NCBI RefSeq assembly: GCF_000763495.1
Contig: NZ_CP009576.1
Span: forward strand, 630,001 to 694,000
DNA: 64,000 nt
Direction of reading: 5' to 3'
DNA from: Listeria ivanovii subsp. londoniensis
GTDB taxonomy: Bacteria; Bacillota; Bacilli; Lactobacillales; Listeriaceae
The notes below the pieces were generated by a model that was not told where the DNA came from, did no database searches, and saw nothing but the letters and a program-made list of their open reading frames with translations. Both the position numbers and the translations under genes were made by a program. Numbering within the stretch: the first letter of the stretch is position 1; each line of letters starts with the position of its first letter. Shown piece by piece: positions 29,218 through 37,900 of this stretch.

Positions 29218-29970
29218 TTATAAGAAAAAGCGGAAGACAACCGCTATTCCAATTCCGATTGCACAAGAAGTAAGGAGTGCTTCTGTTCCACGTGCCATTC
29301 CGCTAAGTAAATGTCCTGCGATTAAATCCCGAACAGCATTGGTAATTGGAACTCCTGGAACAAGTGGCATCACTCCACCGATAATCATCTTATCCAAATT
29401 AATACCTAATCCGATAGAAATAGTAAATACAGCTAATAATCCAACTGTTAAAGAGGCTAAAAATTCCGCCAAAAATTTTACTTTCATAAAGATTTGCGTG
29501 TAATAGAAAATGATAAATCCAATCGCTCCCATTATACAAGTAGGAATAAAATCAAACCAGCTTCCGCCAAAAATAATCATTAACGAGCCACTAACTAGTG
29601 AGGCAGCAAAAATTTGCAACCAAAGTGGAAAATGGCGAACATCTTTATCTAAATATGTAAGTTTTGTATGTAAATCTTTTAAATTAATCCTTTTTTCAGC
29701 AAAATCTCTTGATAATTCATTAACTAAGGAAACTTTTTCTAAATTAATTGTTCTTGTTGGGATTTGCTGCAATTGTACATTTCGTTCGCCTTCAAGTGAC
29801 ATGAAAATGCCCGTTGGTGTCACAAAGCTAATCCCTTTTTTGTTACTAGCAATGTTGGCAATCCGGTTCATTGTATCTTCCACTCGGTACATTTCTGCAC
29901 CACTTTCCATCATAATTTTACCTGCCATTAAGCACGTTTCTAGTAAATAGTCCGTTGTTTCGTTTTTCAA
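29218..29970 (-). CDS. ThrE-type exporter, N-terminal-domain subunit (DUF1212 family)
   Basis: 250 residues. The soluble N-terminal part carries CLMAGKIMMESGAEMYRVEDTM, the conserved GAE.xRVE motif of the ThrE family. About five membrane segments follow from residue 125, with MIIGGVMPLVPGVPITNAVRDLIAG mirroring the partner gene motif. First gene of a two-gene operon with 28746-29204; exports small amino acids by family knowledge. Confidence 0.87.
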   Translation of the reverse strand: MKNETTDYLLETCLMAGKIMMESGAEMYRVEDTMNRIANIASNKKGISFVTPTGIFMSLEGERNVQLQQIPTRTINLEKVSLVNELSRDFAEKRINLKDLHTKLTYLDKDVRHFPLWLQIFAASLVSGSLMIIFGGSWFDFIPTCIMGAIGFIIFYYTQIFMKVKFLAEFLASLTVGLLAVFTISIGLGINLDKMIIGGVMPLVPGVPITNAVRDLIAGHLLSGMARGTEALLTSCAIGIGIAVVFRFFL

Positions 29971-30136
29971 TTTTAAGCACCTCCAAACTATTTCCTACTT
30001 TTCTAATCGTAACGCAATCAATTCAAAAATTCTAGTAGGAAGGGTGTTTTTTTATAATTAACGATTGTTTGAATGTTATTTGGGGTAAATATTTGATAGT
30101 ATGATAATTATAGAAACAGAAAAGGTAGGGGTTATT

Positions 30137-30343
30137 TTGGCTAATATTGAATACGAAATTATCGAAGAAGTTGGTGTATTATCCGAAAATGCGCGTGGCT
30201 GGCGAAAAGAACTAAATCGAATAAGTTGGAACGGTCGCCCTGCTAAATACGATATTCGCGACTGGGCAGAAGACCATGAAAAAATGGGAAAAGGGATTAC
30301 ACTAACTGATGAAGAAGCAGAAGTTCTAAAAAAACTGTTATAA
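30137..30343 (+). CDS. YdbC/PC4-like single-stranded DNA-binding protein
   Basis: 68 residues from the TTG at 30137, preceded by AAAGGTAGGGG; an ATG at 30101 lies upstream of that site. The sequence (NARGWRKELNRISWN, KYDIRDWAEDHEKMGKGITLTDEE) matches the YdbC family, whose lactococcal member has a PC4-like fold and binds single-stranded nucleic acid. 13 bases separate it from the next gene, so they are likely cotranscribed. Confidence 0.82.
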   Translation: MANIEYEIIEEVGVLSENARGWRKELNRISWNGRPAKYDIRDWAEDHEKMGKGITLTDEEAEVLKKLL

Positions 30344-30356
30344 GGCTGGTGTAGAA

Positions 30357-31037
30357 ATGAGAATGTATGCGTATGATATTTATGAACCAATTGGAAGGAA
30401 AAAGGGAGAAACGTTCCCAGTAATATTCGGAATTCATGGTTTTGGTGGCGATGAGCTTGATATGGCTGGACGTCTTGAATTACTGATGGACCGGTTTGTG
30501 GTTGTTTCGCTACGTGGAGATATTGAATATGGACCTAGTTTTGGGTTTTATCATATGGTTCTTGAAGGGGATCCAAATGTGCATGAGATAGATTTTACAA
30601 GCCTACGTGTGGCAGAATTTATTGGTGATATTTGTAAAAACTACGATTCGATTGATAAAAATCAGATTTTCCTAGCAGGCTTTGATCAAGGCGCTATTTT
30701 GACTACAGCGATTATGCAAAGTTATGGTGGTCAGTATAAAGCTGCGGCAATTTTAAGTGGTCGTTTGCCAACATTTATGGAAACTCGACCTGCGAATTTA
30801 ATGCTTAAAAACAAGCGGATATTTATTGGTCATGGCTTAGAAGATGCTGTCTTTCAAGTAAAAGAAGCGGATAAAATTGCAGCGCACTTTGCAAAAATGG
30901 GCTGTGATGTTGAAAAACATCGCTATTTTATCGGTCATAATATCAATGAAGCAGAAGAAGACGATTTGAACGACTGGTTTGAAAGTTTTCTTCCCAATCA
31001 AACTGTTAAAAGTAAAACTGAAAAACAGCGTCCTTAA
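30357..31037 (+). CDS. Alpha/beta-hydrolase (phospholipase/carboxylesterase fold) with Asp at nucleophile position
   Basis: 226 residues resembling the Abhydrolase_2/YtpA-EstB-type carboxylesterases: FGIHGFGGDE as oxyanion strand, LAGFDQGAILTTAIM as nucleophile elbow, FIGHGLEDAVFQV with the acid Asp (about 163) and YFIGHNI with His (about 194). The elbow reads G-F-D-Q-G rather than G-F-S-Q-G, so the nucleophile (residue 110, codon GAT) is Asp. Either the protein uses a dehalogenase/epoxide-hydrolase-like Asp or it is a non-esterase. Cotranscribed with the PC4-like gene. Confidence 0.8.
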   Translation: MRMYAYDIYEPIGRKKGETFPVIFGIHGFGGDELDMAGRLELLMDRFVVVSLRGDIEYGPSFGFYHMVLEGDPNVHEIDFTSLRVAEFIGDICKNYDSIDKNQIFLAGFDQGAILTTAIMQSYGGQYKAAAILSGRLPTFMETRPANLMLKNKRIFIGHGLEDAVFQVKEADKIAAHFAKMGCDVEKHRYFIGHNINEAEEDDLNDWFESFLPNQTVKSKTEKQRP

Positions 31038-31060
31038 TAAATGGATACTGTTGACTAGTT

Positions 31061-31107
31061 AAAAAAAGCAATTCTCAGAAGAAAGACATGAGAATTGCTT
31101 TTTTTTA
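31061..31107 (+). terminator. Terminator after the hydrolase gene
   Basis: AAAAAAAGCAATTCTCA / TGAGAATTGCTTTTTTT, an essentially perfect 17-bp stem with U tract in both directions. Confidence 0.9.
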
Positions 31108-31458
31108 ATGCCTATTTTTAACTTTCAACACGGATGAAAGTTAAATCAGAATAGCGACAATACTAATTTCAATAAGAACTATAGAAGTAGCATACCCCCC
31201 TTTTTTATCAAAAAACAACGCATTTTTTGTAATGGCTCTAAATAAAACGTGGTGAAAGCCAAGAAACGATATAAGTACAGATTAACACTTATTAAATTAA
31301 GCTATTTCAAGACAACGCTAAAAATTATTGTAAATAGGATTTATTTGATTAAATTTGGAACAATATGAAATAAATTGAAATAAAATGAAAAAATATGATT
31401 GTAAGCGATTCATTTATATGATATGCTTATCTCATCTTAAAAATATGGAGGGAAACAA
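31108..31458 (+). promoter_or_regulatory. Upstream region of the PTS operon with 10-bp phased repeats and cre-like site
   Basis: No gene is visible here. TGAAATAAAT, TGAAATAAAA and TGAAAAAATA lie head to tail at 31366, 31376 and 31386, exactly one helical turn apart. TTGTAAGCGATTCA (31399-31412) resembles a CcpA cre site but is one base short of consensus. GGAGGG before the ATG is the ribosome site. The rest (31108-31360) is AT-rich without assignable features. Confidence 0.5.
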
Positions 31459-32394
31459 ATGAAATTAGCAACAAGGATTAATTCATTTTTACCAGTTTAT
31501 GAAAATGATTTAAAAAAAGTATTTGAACAGTTTAAACAATTAGGTTTAGGATATGTAGATTTGAACTACCCAGAGCATATTGAAAAATTTGAAGCTTCTG
31601 AAATTAAAACAATGATGGAAGCGCATGATTTAAAGTTAAACGGTGTAGCATTACGCTTCCGAGGAGAATTTATTAACGGTGAATTGGGAAATGCTGATGC
31701 GAAAATTTCCGCACATGCGTTAGAGCTTTGTAAAAACGCTGCTGATTATTGCCGCAGTGCTGGCGGAAAAGTGGTTACTATTTGGTTAGGATTTGATGGC
31801 TTCGACTACAGTTTTCAAATTAATTACCAAAAGGTTTGGAACCAAATTAGAGATGCTTTCATTGAAATTGCAGACTATGCGCCAGATTTGAAAATTAGCA
31901 TTGAGTATAAACCATTTCAACCGAGAGCATATGCTTTTATCGATAGTATGGGGCTAGCTGGAATGATGTTAAATGAAATTAACCGAGATAATGTGGGTAT
32001 TACACTAGATTATTGTCATATGTTAATGAAACATGAGAATCCTGCTTTTGCTGCTGAAATTTTTGGGAGTCGAGATAAATTATTTGGTATTCACCTAAAT
32101 GATGGATACGGCTTAAATGATGATGGCTTAATGATTGGTTCTGCAACTCCTTTTAAAACACTAGAATTCTTGTATTATATTAGAAAACATCAATATGATG
32201 GCGTTATTTATTTTGATACCTTCCCAGTAATCGAAAATGCTACTAAGGAATGTGAACAAAATATTCGAATGATCACACAACTTAATAAGATAATTGATCA
32301 GGTGGGATTAAACCGTATTCAAACGATAATTGATAAAAATGATGCTATCGAAGCTAATCAATTAATGCTTGCATTTTTAACGAGCTCTAATTAA
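31459..32394 (+). CDS. Sugar phosphate isomerase/epimerase-like TIM-barrel protein
   Basis: 311 residues of the AP-endonuclease-2/xylose-isomerase-like barrel. Probable metal ligands are the Glu in KISIEYKPF, the Asp in GITLDYCHM and the His in FGIHLNDGYG. These enzymes isomerise or epimerise ketoses or their phosphates. As first gene before PTS IIBC and IIA genes, it likely processes the sugar they import. The identity of the sugar cannot be read from the sequence. Confidence 0.82.
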   Translation: MKLATRINSFLPVYENDLKKVFEQFKQLGLGYVDLNYPEHIEKFEASEIKTMMEAHDLKLNGVALRFRGEFINGELGNADAKISAHALELCKNAADYCRSAGGKVVTIWLGFDGFDYSFQINYQKVWNQIRDAFIEIADYAPDLKISIEYKPFQPRAYAFIDSMGLAGMMLNEINRDNVGITLDYCHMLMKHENPAFAAEIFGSRDKLFGIHLNDGYGLNDDGLMIGSATPFKTLEFLYYIRKHQYDGVIYFDTFPVIENATKECEQNIRMITQLNKIIDQVGLNRIQTIIDKNDAIEANQLMLAFLTSSN

Positions 32395-32424
32395 TAAATA
32401 CTAACTTAAAAGGATGTGGACAGA

Positions 32425-33795
32425 ATGGATTATAAATTAATGGCAAAAGAAATTCTCGAACATATTGGTGGAGCAGAAAATATTGCTAATATGACGCATT
32501 GTGCTACTAGGCTAAGATTAACCTTAAAAGATACGTCCAAGGCAAATGATGAAGAAGTAAAAAGTATCGAAGGCGTCATTAATGTCGTAAATAAAGCGGG
32601 ACAGTACCAACTGTTGATTGGAACAGAAGTACCCAAACTATATGACGAATTTGAAAATTTGGTTAAGGGCACTGGGAATTTAGAACCAAATGATAATAAT
32701 ACTTCTTCTGAAAGTGTGATAAGTAAGATATTCTCCTCCGTTTCAGCAATTTTTGCCCCCTTATTGCCAGCTTTAGCAGGCTCAGGGATTTTACGTGGTT
32801 TGTTAATCTTATGTGTACAATTAGGATGGATTAGCGAAAATAGTGGGACTTATACGATAATATATGCAACAAGTATGAGTGTATTTTACTTCTTACCTGT
32901 TTTACTAGCATTTACTTCTGCGAGACGCTTTGGCGCAAGTCCTTATCTCTCAGCCTTGATTGGAGCGGCTTTAATAAATCCAGACTTTATTGGGTTATTA
33001 GGGAATGCAGGAAATGGTGCAACGACAGATTTCTTCGGGATACCAGTAGTTTTAATGAATTATAATTCGACAGTAGTTCCAATTATTTTGTCTATTTGGG
33101 CATTTTCTTATTTGTATAAATTTCTTGATAAAAAAGTTCCAGAAAATCTTAAACTAGTGTTAATTCCGCTTGTATCATTAGCAATTATGGTTCCTTTAAC
33201 TGTCATTATTATCGGGCCAATTGGTGTGTATGGTGGGGAATTAGTAGCAAATGGGGTTAACTGGTTAATAGAAAGAAGTAGCATTTTAACAGGAATCCTT
33301 GTTGGTGGAGGTTGGAGTGTACTAGTTAGTTTAGGTATTCACTGGGCAGTTAATCCAATTATGATTAATAATATTTCTACATACGGATTTGATTATATCG
33401 TACCTTTCACCTTTGCATGTAACTTTGCAGTAATGGGAACAACAATCGGTGTTTATTTGAAAGCTAAAAATTCCCAATTACGTAGTTTTGCAATGACCGG
33501 TTTTATTACAATCGCATTATCAGCTATTATTGAAGCTACTTTATTCGGTCTTTTAGTAAAAAATAAAAAATTGTTTTTAGCACAAATTATTGGTGGGGCA
33601 GCAGGTGGAGCCTACTTAGGACTGATGCAAGTTGTGGCAAACTCCTTTGTATTTGGTAGTGTGATTACTTTACCAGCATTTTTCGGTGAAGACTCATCTA
33701 ACTTCATCCAAGCGATTATTGGTCTACTGATTTCTATGATGGTTTCGATGATACTAGCTTATATATTTACAAATAGAGAGGAAAAACTAGCTTAG
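32425..33795 (+). CDS. PTS transporter IIBC component, glucose/sucrose superfamily
   Basis: 456 residues from the ATG at 32425 (AAAGGATG upstream). The IIB domain covers residues 1-85 with the phosphorylated Cys26 in MTHCATRLRL; the IIC domain (from about 105) has ten membrane segments. IIB and IIC order and blocks such as FAPLLPALAGSGILRGLL are typical of the sucrose/beta-glucoside/trehalose families. It lacks its own IIA domain, which the next gene supplies. Confidence 0.9.
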   Translation: MDYKLMAKEILEHIGGAENIANMTHCATRLRLTLKDTSKANDEEVKSIEGVINVVNKAGQYQLLIGTEVPKLYDEFENLVKGTGNLEPNDNNTSSESVISKIFSSVSAIFAPLLPALAGSGILRGLLILCVQLGWISENSGTYTIIYATSMSVFYFLPVLLAFTSARRFGASPYLSALIGAALINPDFIGLLGNAGNGATTDFFGIPVVLMNYNSTVVPIILSIWAFSYLYKFLDKKVPENLKLVLIPLVSLAIMVPLTVIIIGPIGVYGGELVANGVNWLIERSSILTGILVGGGWSVLVSLGIHWAVNPIMINNISTYGFDYIVPFTFACNFAVMGTTIGVYLKAKNSQLRSFAMTGFITIALSAIIEATLFGLLVKNKKLFLAQIIGGAAGGAYLGLMQVVANSFVFGSVITLPAFFGEDSSNFIQAIIGLLISMMVSMILAYIFTNREEKLA

Positions 33796-33828
33796 AATAT
33801 ATCGGTATTTAAAAGGAGCAGGATCAAT

Positions 33829-34290
33829 TTGAAAATTTTTAAGAAAAAAACAATTATCTATTCTCCCGCAAATGGAGTTATAAAATCAATTGATAAAGTA
33901 AAAGATGAAGTTTTTTCTTCTAAAGCTTTGGGGGATGGTTTTGCACTGGAAACAACTGAGAAAAGTATTTATTCTCCAGTGGAAGGAGAAATTACTTCTA
34001 TCTTCCCTACTAAACATGCTATCTCTATTAAAACAGCAACTGGTTTAGAGATATTAATCCATATTGGAATTGATACGGTAGAACTAGACGGTGAGGGCTT
34101 TACAATGAAAGTGGCAGAAGGAGACAAAGTTAGTAAAGATACGGAATTAGTTACAGTAGATTTCCCTTATTTGGAATCAAAAGGAAAAGATACAGATGTA
34201 CTAGTTATTTTCACAAATTTAAAAGATAGTTCACTTAGTATCACAGAAGGAGGTGCATTTTTCAAACAGGTAATAGGAATGGCTAAATAA
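33829..34290 (+). CDS. PTS IIA component, glucose (Crr) type
   Basis: 153 residues from a TTG at 33829 with AAAGGAGC upstream. The phosphoryl-accepting His78 lies in LEILIHIGIDTV and the partner His63 in PTKHAISI; SPVEGEI is also conserved. It accepts phosphate from HPr and passes it to the IIB domain of the preceding gene. It starts 33 bases after that gene and ends in a terminator. Confidence 0.92.
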   Translation: MKIFKKKTIIYSPANGVIKSIDKVKDEVFSSKALGDGFALETTEKSIYSPVEGEITSIFPTKHAISIKTATGLEILIHIGIDTVELDGEGFTMKVAEGDKVSKDTELVTVDFPYLESKGKDTDVLVIFTNLKDSSLSITEGGAFFKQVIGMAK

Positions 34291-34297
34291 AATCTAT

Positions 34298-34339
34298 CAA
34301 AGCTACGAAAAACGTCCAAAAGTTTTTCGTAGCTTTTTT
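34298..34339 (+). terminator. Terminator after the PTS IIA gene
   Basis: AAAGCTACGAAAAAC / GTTTTTCGTAGCTTTTTT: 15-bp perfect stem with U tract. Confidence 0.92.
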
Positions 34340-34377
34340 GTATTTGGATAAAATTGAAAAATAGTGATAAAATATAA

Positions 34378-34391
34378 CTAAATATAAAATT
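34378..34391. repeat. 14-bp repeat upstream of deoR-type gene
   Basis: CTAAATATAAAATT, identical to 35217-35230. It ends 41 bases before the regulator start. Confidence 0.5.
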
Positions 34392-34431
34392 TAATGACAT
34401 TATAAAGAGCTAGCTATTTTTGGAGGTATAT

Positions 34432-35184
34432 ATGATTCCCTATGAAAGGCAAGAAAGAATTATCACATTTCTAGAAACAAAAGAAATTATAAAGATTGAT
34501 GAATTGCAAAAAGTTATTCCTAATATTTCTATATCCACTTTAAGAAGAGATTTAAAAGAACTGGAAAAGTTAGGAAAAGTAAATATGCTTATTGGTGGTG
34601 CTGTCAAACTATCCTCTAGTACGAGCGAATTACCAATTTCTGCTAAAAGTATAATTCAAACAGAACAAAAAGAAATCATCGCCAGTTTAGCTGCAAGTGA
34701 AATTAATGATGGTGATGTTATTTATTTGGATTCAGGTTCTACTTGTACGGCATTACTAAACAAAATTTTAGACAAAAAAATAAGTATTTTCACTACCAAT
34801 ACAAGTATCTTTAATATATCAACAGAAATACGTGCGGAAATCACTATTTTAGGCGGAAGATATAGCCCATTTATCTCTTCTATTAACGGTCCATTAACAG
34901 ATAGTAATATCCAACTTTTTAATTTTGATAAAGCATTTTTAGGAGCAAATGGGGTTGATATCGTTCGCGGTGTAAGCACACCAACTTTAACAGAAGCCAA
35001 CAAGAAAAAAGAAATTTTAAAAGCTGCGAAAAAAGCATTTTTACTTTGCGACAGCTCAAAAATACATAAATCATCTGCCGTAAAAGCATTTGAGCTAAAT
35101 GAAGTCACTTTAATAACGGACCAATATGACAAAGATATTGCCGAATTAACAAGTTTAATTGCCCCAGAGAGTGGAATAAATTAA
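34432..35184 (+). CDS. DeoR-family sugar regulator
   Basis: 250 residues from the ATG at 34432 (TGGAGGT upstream). N-terminal helix-turn-helix MIPYERQERIITFLETKEIIKIDELQKVIPNISISTLRRDLKEL (shown in two parts: residues 1-20, then the SISTLRRDLKEL recognition helix) is followed by the DeoR sensor domain with IYLDSGSTCTALL, FTTNTSI, and LLCDSSKIHKSSAV. These repressors respond to sugar phosphates. It probably controls the preceding isomerase-PTS operon and perhaps itself. Confidence 0.9.
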   Translation: MIPYERQERIITFLETKEIIKIDELQKVIPNISISTLRRDLKELEKLGKVNMLIGGAVKLSSSTSELPISAKSIIQTEQKEIIASLAASEINDGDVIYLDSGSTCTALLNKILDKKISIFTTNTSIFNISTEIRAEITILGGRYSPFISSINGPLTDSNIQLFNFDKAFLGANGVDIVRGVSTPTLTEANKKKEILKAAKKAFLLCDSSKIHKSSAVKAFELNEVTLITDQYDKDIAELTSLIAPESGIN

Positions 35185-35216
35185 TAATAAAATTTTTAAA
35201 TTACCTTACAAAAAGT

Positions 35217-35230
35217 CTAAATATAAAATT
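35217..35230. repeat. 14-bp repeat upstream of ICMT-like gene
   Basis: CTAAATATAAAATT, identical to 34378-34391, ending 39 bases before the next start, so at nearly the same distance from its gene. Confidence 0.5.
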
Positions 35231-35268
35231 GATATTATTCGTACTCTTTAAAAAGGGGGAAGTGGAAA

Positions 35269-35913
35269 ATGTATGGTATAAAAAAACGCACACTATCTGC
35301 TAAAATATTTATTTTAATTGCGCAATTGTGCTATTTAGGTATAGCTGTTTTCTTATTTAATCATTGGCAAACAGATACTATCATTCGTTATAGTATTTAC
35401 TTTTGCTTAATAATTGTCTTTATACGTCTAAATGGAATGATGTTTTTATGGCTTCCACGAGGGATAAGCTGGAAAGAAGCCACTGGTAATAGTATTGCTT
35501 TTGGTTTGTATTACTTAGGTTTTCCATTATTTGCTATTTTCGGGCCTCAAAATATTCAGCCAATTGTATATATATTAGGGATAGTGCTATTTATTGTTGG
35601 TAGCCTACTTAATACTGTGTCTGAACTATTGAGAAAACCATTTAAAGATGATCCAGCTAATAAAGGAAAGCTGTACACAAAAGGATTATTTCGATATGCA
35701 ATTCATATCAACTATTTAGGCGATATTCTTTGGGTGGCTGGTTTTGCATTACTCACTTTTAATTGGTGGGCATTACTAATACCACTAGGCTTAACCTGCC
35801 TATTTATATTTTCTTATATACCAAATGCAAATGACTACTTGCGTCAAAAATATGGAGAACAATTCGAAACTTATGAGAAAACAACAAAACAATTAATTCC
35901 ATTTATTTGGTAA
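35269..35913 (+). CDS. Isoprenylcysteine carboxyl methyltransferase-like membrane protein
   Basis: 214 residues with about five membrane segments and the C-terminal ICMT/PEMT block: LYTKGLFRYAIHINYLGDILW, then YIPNANDYLRQKYGEQFETYEKTTKQLIPFIW, which forms the SAM pocket in the family. Bacterial members are of unknown substrate. It starts after AAAGGGGGAAG. It is a single gene with no clear terminator before the oxidoreductase. Confidence 0.8.
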   Translation: MYGIKKRTLSAKIFILIAQLCYLGIAVFLFNHWQTDTIIRYSIYFCLIIVFIRLNGMMFLWLPRGISWKEATGNSIAFGLYYLGFPLFAIFGPQNIQPIVYILGIVLFIVGSLLNTVSELLRKPFKDDPANKGKLYTKGLFRYAIHINYLGDILWVAGFALLTFNWWALLIPLGLTCLFIFSYIPNANDYLRQKYGEQFETYEKTTKQLIPFIW

Positions 35914-36136
35914 TATTTTTGGTTCTTAGAAATGAATAGCATTGAAAAAATTTTAACTCACATAACCAAAAAGGCTAGAATAATACCAGATGGGGAATTT
36001 AACCGCAATGTTTTATCAAAAATAAAATGAGTAAACTAATTTAAAAGCATTAGAGTCATCATGTTTCCTGTCCTATTTGTTACAAAGACAGGTTTATATT
36101 TTGCGTTAATTATTTGGAATGAATGGAGATCAATAT

Positions 36137-37807
36137 ATGAAAATAGTCATTATAGGCTCAGTAGCTGCTGGGACAAGTGTTGCTGCAAAAGCAAGAAGAA
36201 ATACAGAAGAAGCAGAAATTGTTGTATACGAACAAGATAAAGATATTTCTTATTCAGTCTGTGGAATTCCTTATTATATAGGCGGAGAAGTTGAGTCGAT
36301 GGATACGTTGACACCAAGGGATGCCGCATGGTTTCAAAAACGATATAATGTGGCTATTTTTACCGAGCATCAGGTACAGAAAATTTATCCTCAACAAAAG
36401 AAATTAGCGATATTAAATGTAAAAACAGGAGAGATTTTGCATGACTCATATGACGAGTTAGTTCTTGCGACAGGAGCAAAACCTGTTATACCAGAAGTCT
36501 TTAAAAAATATTCTGAAACGACCAATCTTTTTCAAGTTAGAAATATTCAAGATACTGCTAAAATAGATCAATTTATGAAAGAAAAACGACCAAAAAAAGC
36601 CCTAATTATAGGGGCAGGATTTATTGGACTAGAAATGGCAGAACAATTGAGGTTGCAAAATATCGAAGTAACAATCTTGCAACGAGGCAACCAAATTATG
36701 AAACATCTAGATAAAGATATGGCTTTTCGCGTACAAAAAGTATTAACGCAAGCAGGTGTGGAGGTTATTTTAAATACTACTGTGGAAAAAGTAAGTTTAG
36801 CACCAGATGGAAAACAAATTTCTGCTGTATGGGATAATCAACAAAAAGAGTACCAAACAGATATGATAATTTTAGCGGCTGGAGTTATGCCCAATACAGA
36901 TTTAATAGCGAGAACGGGTATTGAACTTGGTATTTCTAAGGCCATTTCCGTGGATGAACAGATGCAAACGAATATTCCCCATATTTCCGCTGTTGGAGAT
37001 GTGGCAGAAAGCTATTCATTGATCACGGGAAAACCATTGTATCGTCCATTAGGTTCAACAGCCAATAAGATGGGACGTATTGCTGGCGATAGTTTGACGG
37101 GCGGCTCGCTAAAACATCAAGGCATTCTTGGAACAGGAATTATTCGTGTTTTTGATACAGCAGTTGCATACACAGGTTTAACAGAACAGGAAGCACATGA
37201 AGAAGGCATTGATATAGAAGTATTGTACAATATAAAACCAGATAAGGCAGACTATCTAGGTGGGAAAGAATTAACGATTAAAGCAATTGCTGCTAAAGAA
37301 TCAGGGCGTATTTTAGGTGCTCAAATAATTGGGACAAGTGGGGTGGATAAAAGAATTGACGTGCTTGCCACAGCGATTACTTTTAAAGCAACAGCAGCAG
37401 ATTTATTTCACTTAGATTTAGCCTATGCACCACCATTTGCAACAACAAAGGATCCCATTTTATATACTGGTATGGCTTTGAATAACGCACTACATGATAA
37501 TCCGCTTATTACTCCAGAAGCGCTCATTCGAAAACAAAATAATGGTGAAGAAATACAAATTATTGATACAAGATCTAAAAAACAATTCGAAAAATCCGCA
37601 GTTAAAGGTGCTATTCATATCCCATTAGCTGAATTACGTGAGAAGATTACCTCGCTAGATGCCAATTTGCCAACCATAACATATTGTAATAAAGGAGTAA
37701 CAGGGAATGCGGCCCAAAATATACTTCGGAATAATGGTTTTAGTGAAGTTTATAATTTATCGGGAGGAAATAAAAACTATCAATTGTATATAGAGTCAAT
37801 TAAATAA
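36137..37807 (+). CDS. CoA-disulfide reductase-type flavoprotein with C-terminal rhodanese domain
   Basis: 556 residues from the ATG at 36137 (GGAG 8 bases upstream). FAD site IIGSVAAGTSVAAKARR, active-site Cys42 in SVCGIPYYIGG, second dinucleotide fold LIIGAGFIGLEMAEQL, FAD-contact SAVGDVAES. The last ~90 residues are a rhodanese domain with Cys517 in TYCNKGVTG. This matches the CoADR-RHD architecture known in Bacillus, which reduces CoA disulfides or persulfides. Its exact substrate here is inferred. Confidence 0.9.
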   Translation: MKIVIIGSVAAGTSVAAKARRNTEEAEIVVYEQDKDISYSVCGIPYYIGGEVESMDTLTPRDAAWFQKRYNVAIFTEHQVQKIYPQQKKLAILNVKTGEILHDSYDELVLATGAKPVIPEVFKKYSETTNLFQVRNIQDTAKIDQFMKEKRPKKALIIGAGFIGLEMAEQLRLQNIEVTILQRGNQIMKHLDKDMAFRVQKVLTQAGVEVILNTTVEKVSLAPDGKQISAVWDNQQKEYQTDMIILAAGVMPNTDLIARTGIELGISKAISVDEQMQTNIPHISAVGDVAESYSLITGKPLYRPLGSTANKMGRIAGDSLTGGSLKHQGILGTGIIRVFDTAVAYTGLTEQEAHEEGIDIEVLYNIKPDKADYLGGKELTIKAIAAKESGRILGAQIIGTSGVDKRIDVLATAITFKATAADLFHLDLAYAPPFATTKDPILYTGMALNNALHDNPLITPEALIRKQNNGEEIQIIDTRSKKQFEKSAVKGAIHIPLAELREKITSLDANLPTITYCNKGVTGNAAQNILRNNGFSEVYNLSGGNKNYQLYIESIK

Positions 37808-37854
37808 TAAAAATAGGCATATTTTTATAATGATTATCCGCTTTTAGCCATAGA

Positions 37855-37887
37855 AAAACACCACTGTTAGTAACAATGGTGTTTTAA
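37855..37887. terminator. Bidirectional terminator
   Basis: AAACACCA and TGGTGTTTT arms with an inner TGTT/AACA pairing, between convergent genes. Confidence 0.8.
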
Positions 37888-37900
37888 ATTTGGTCAATAT

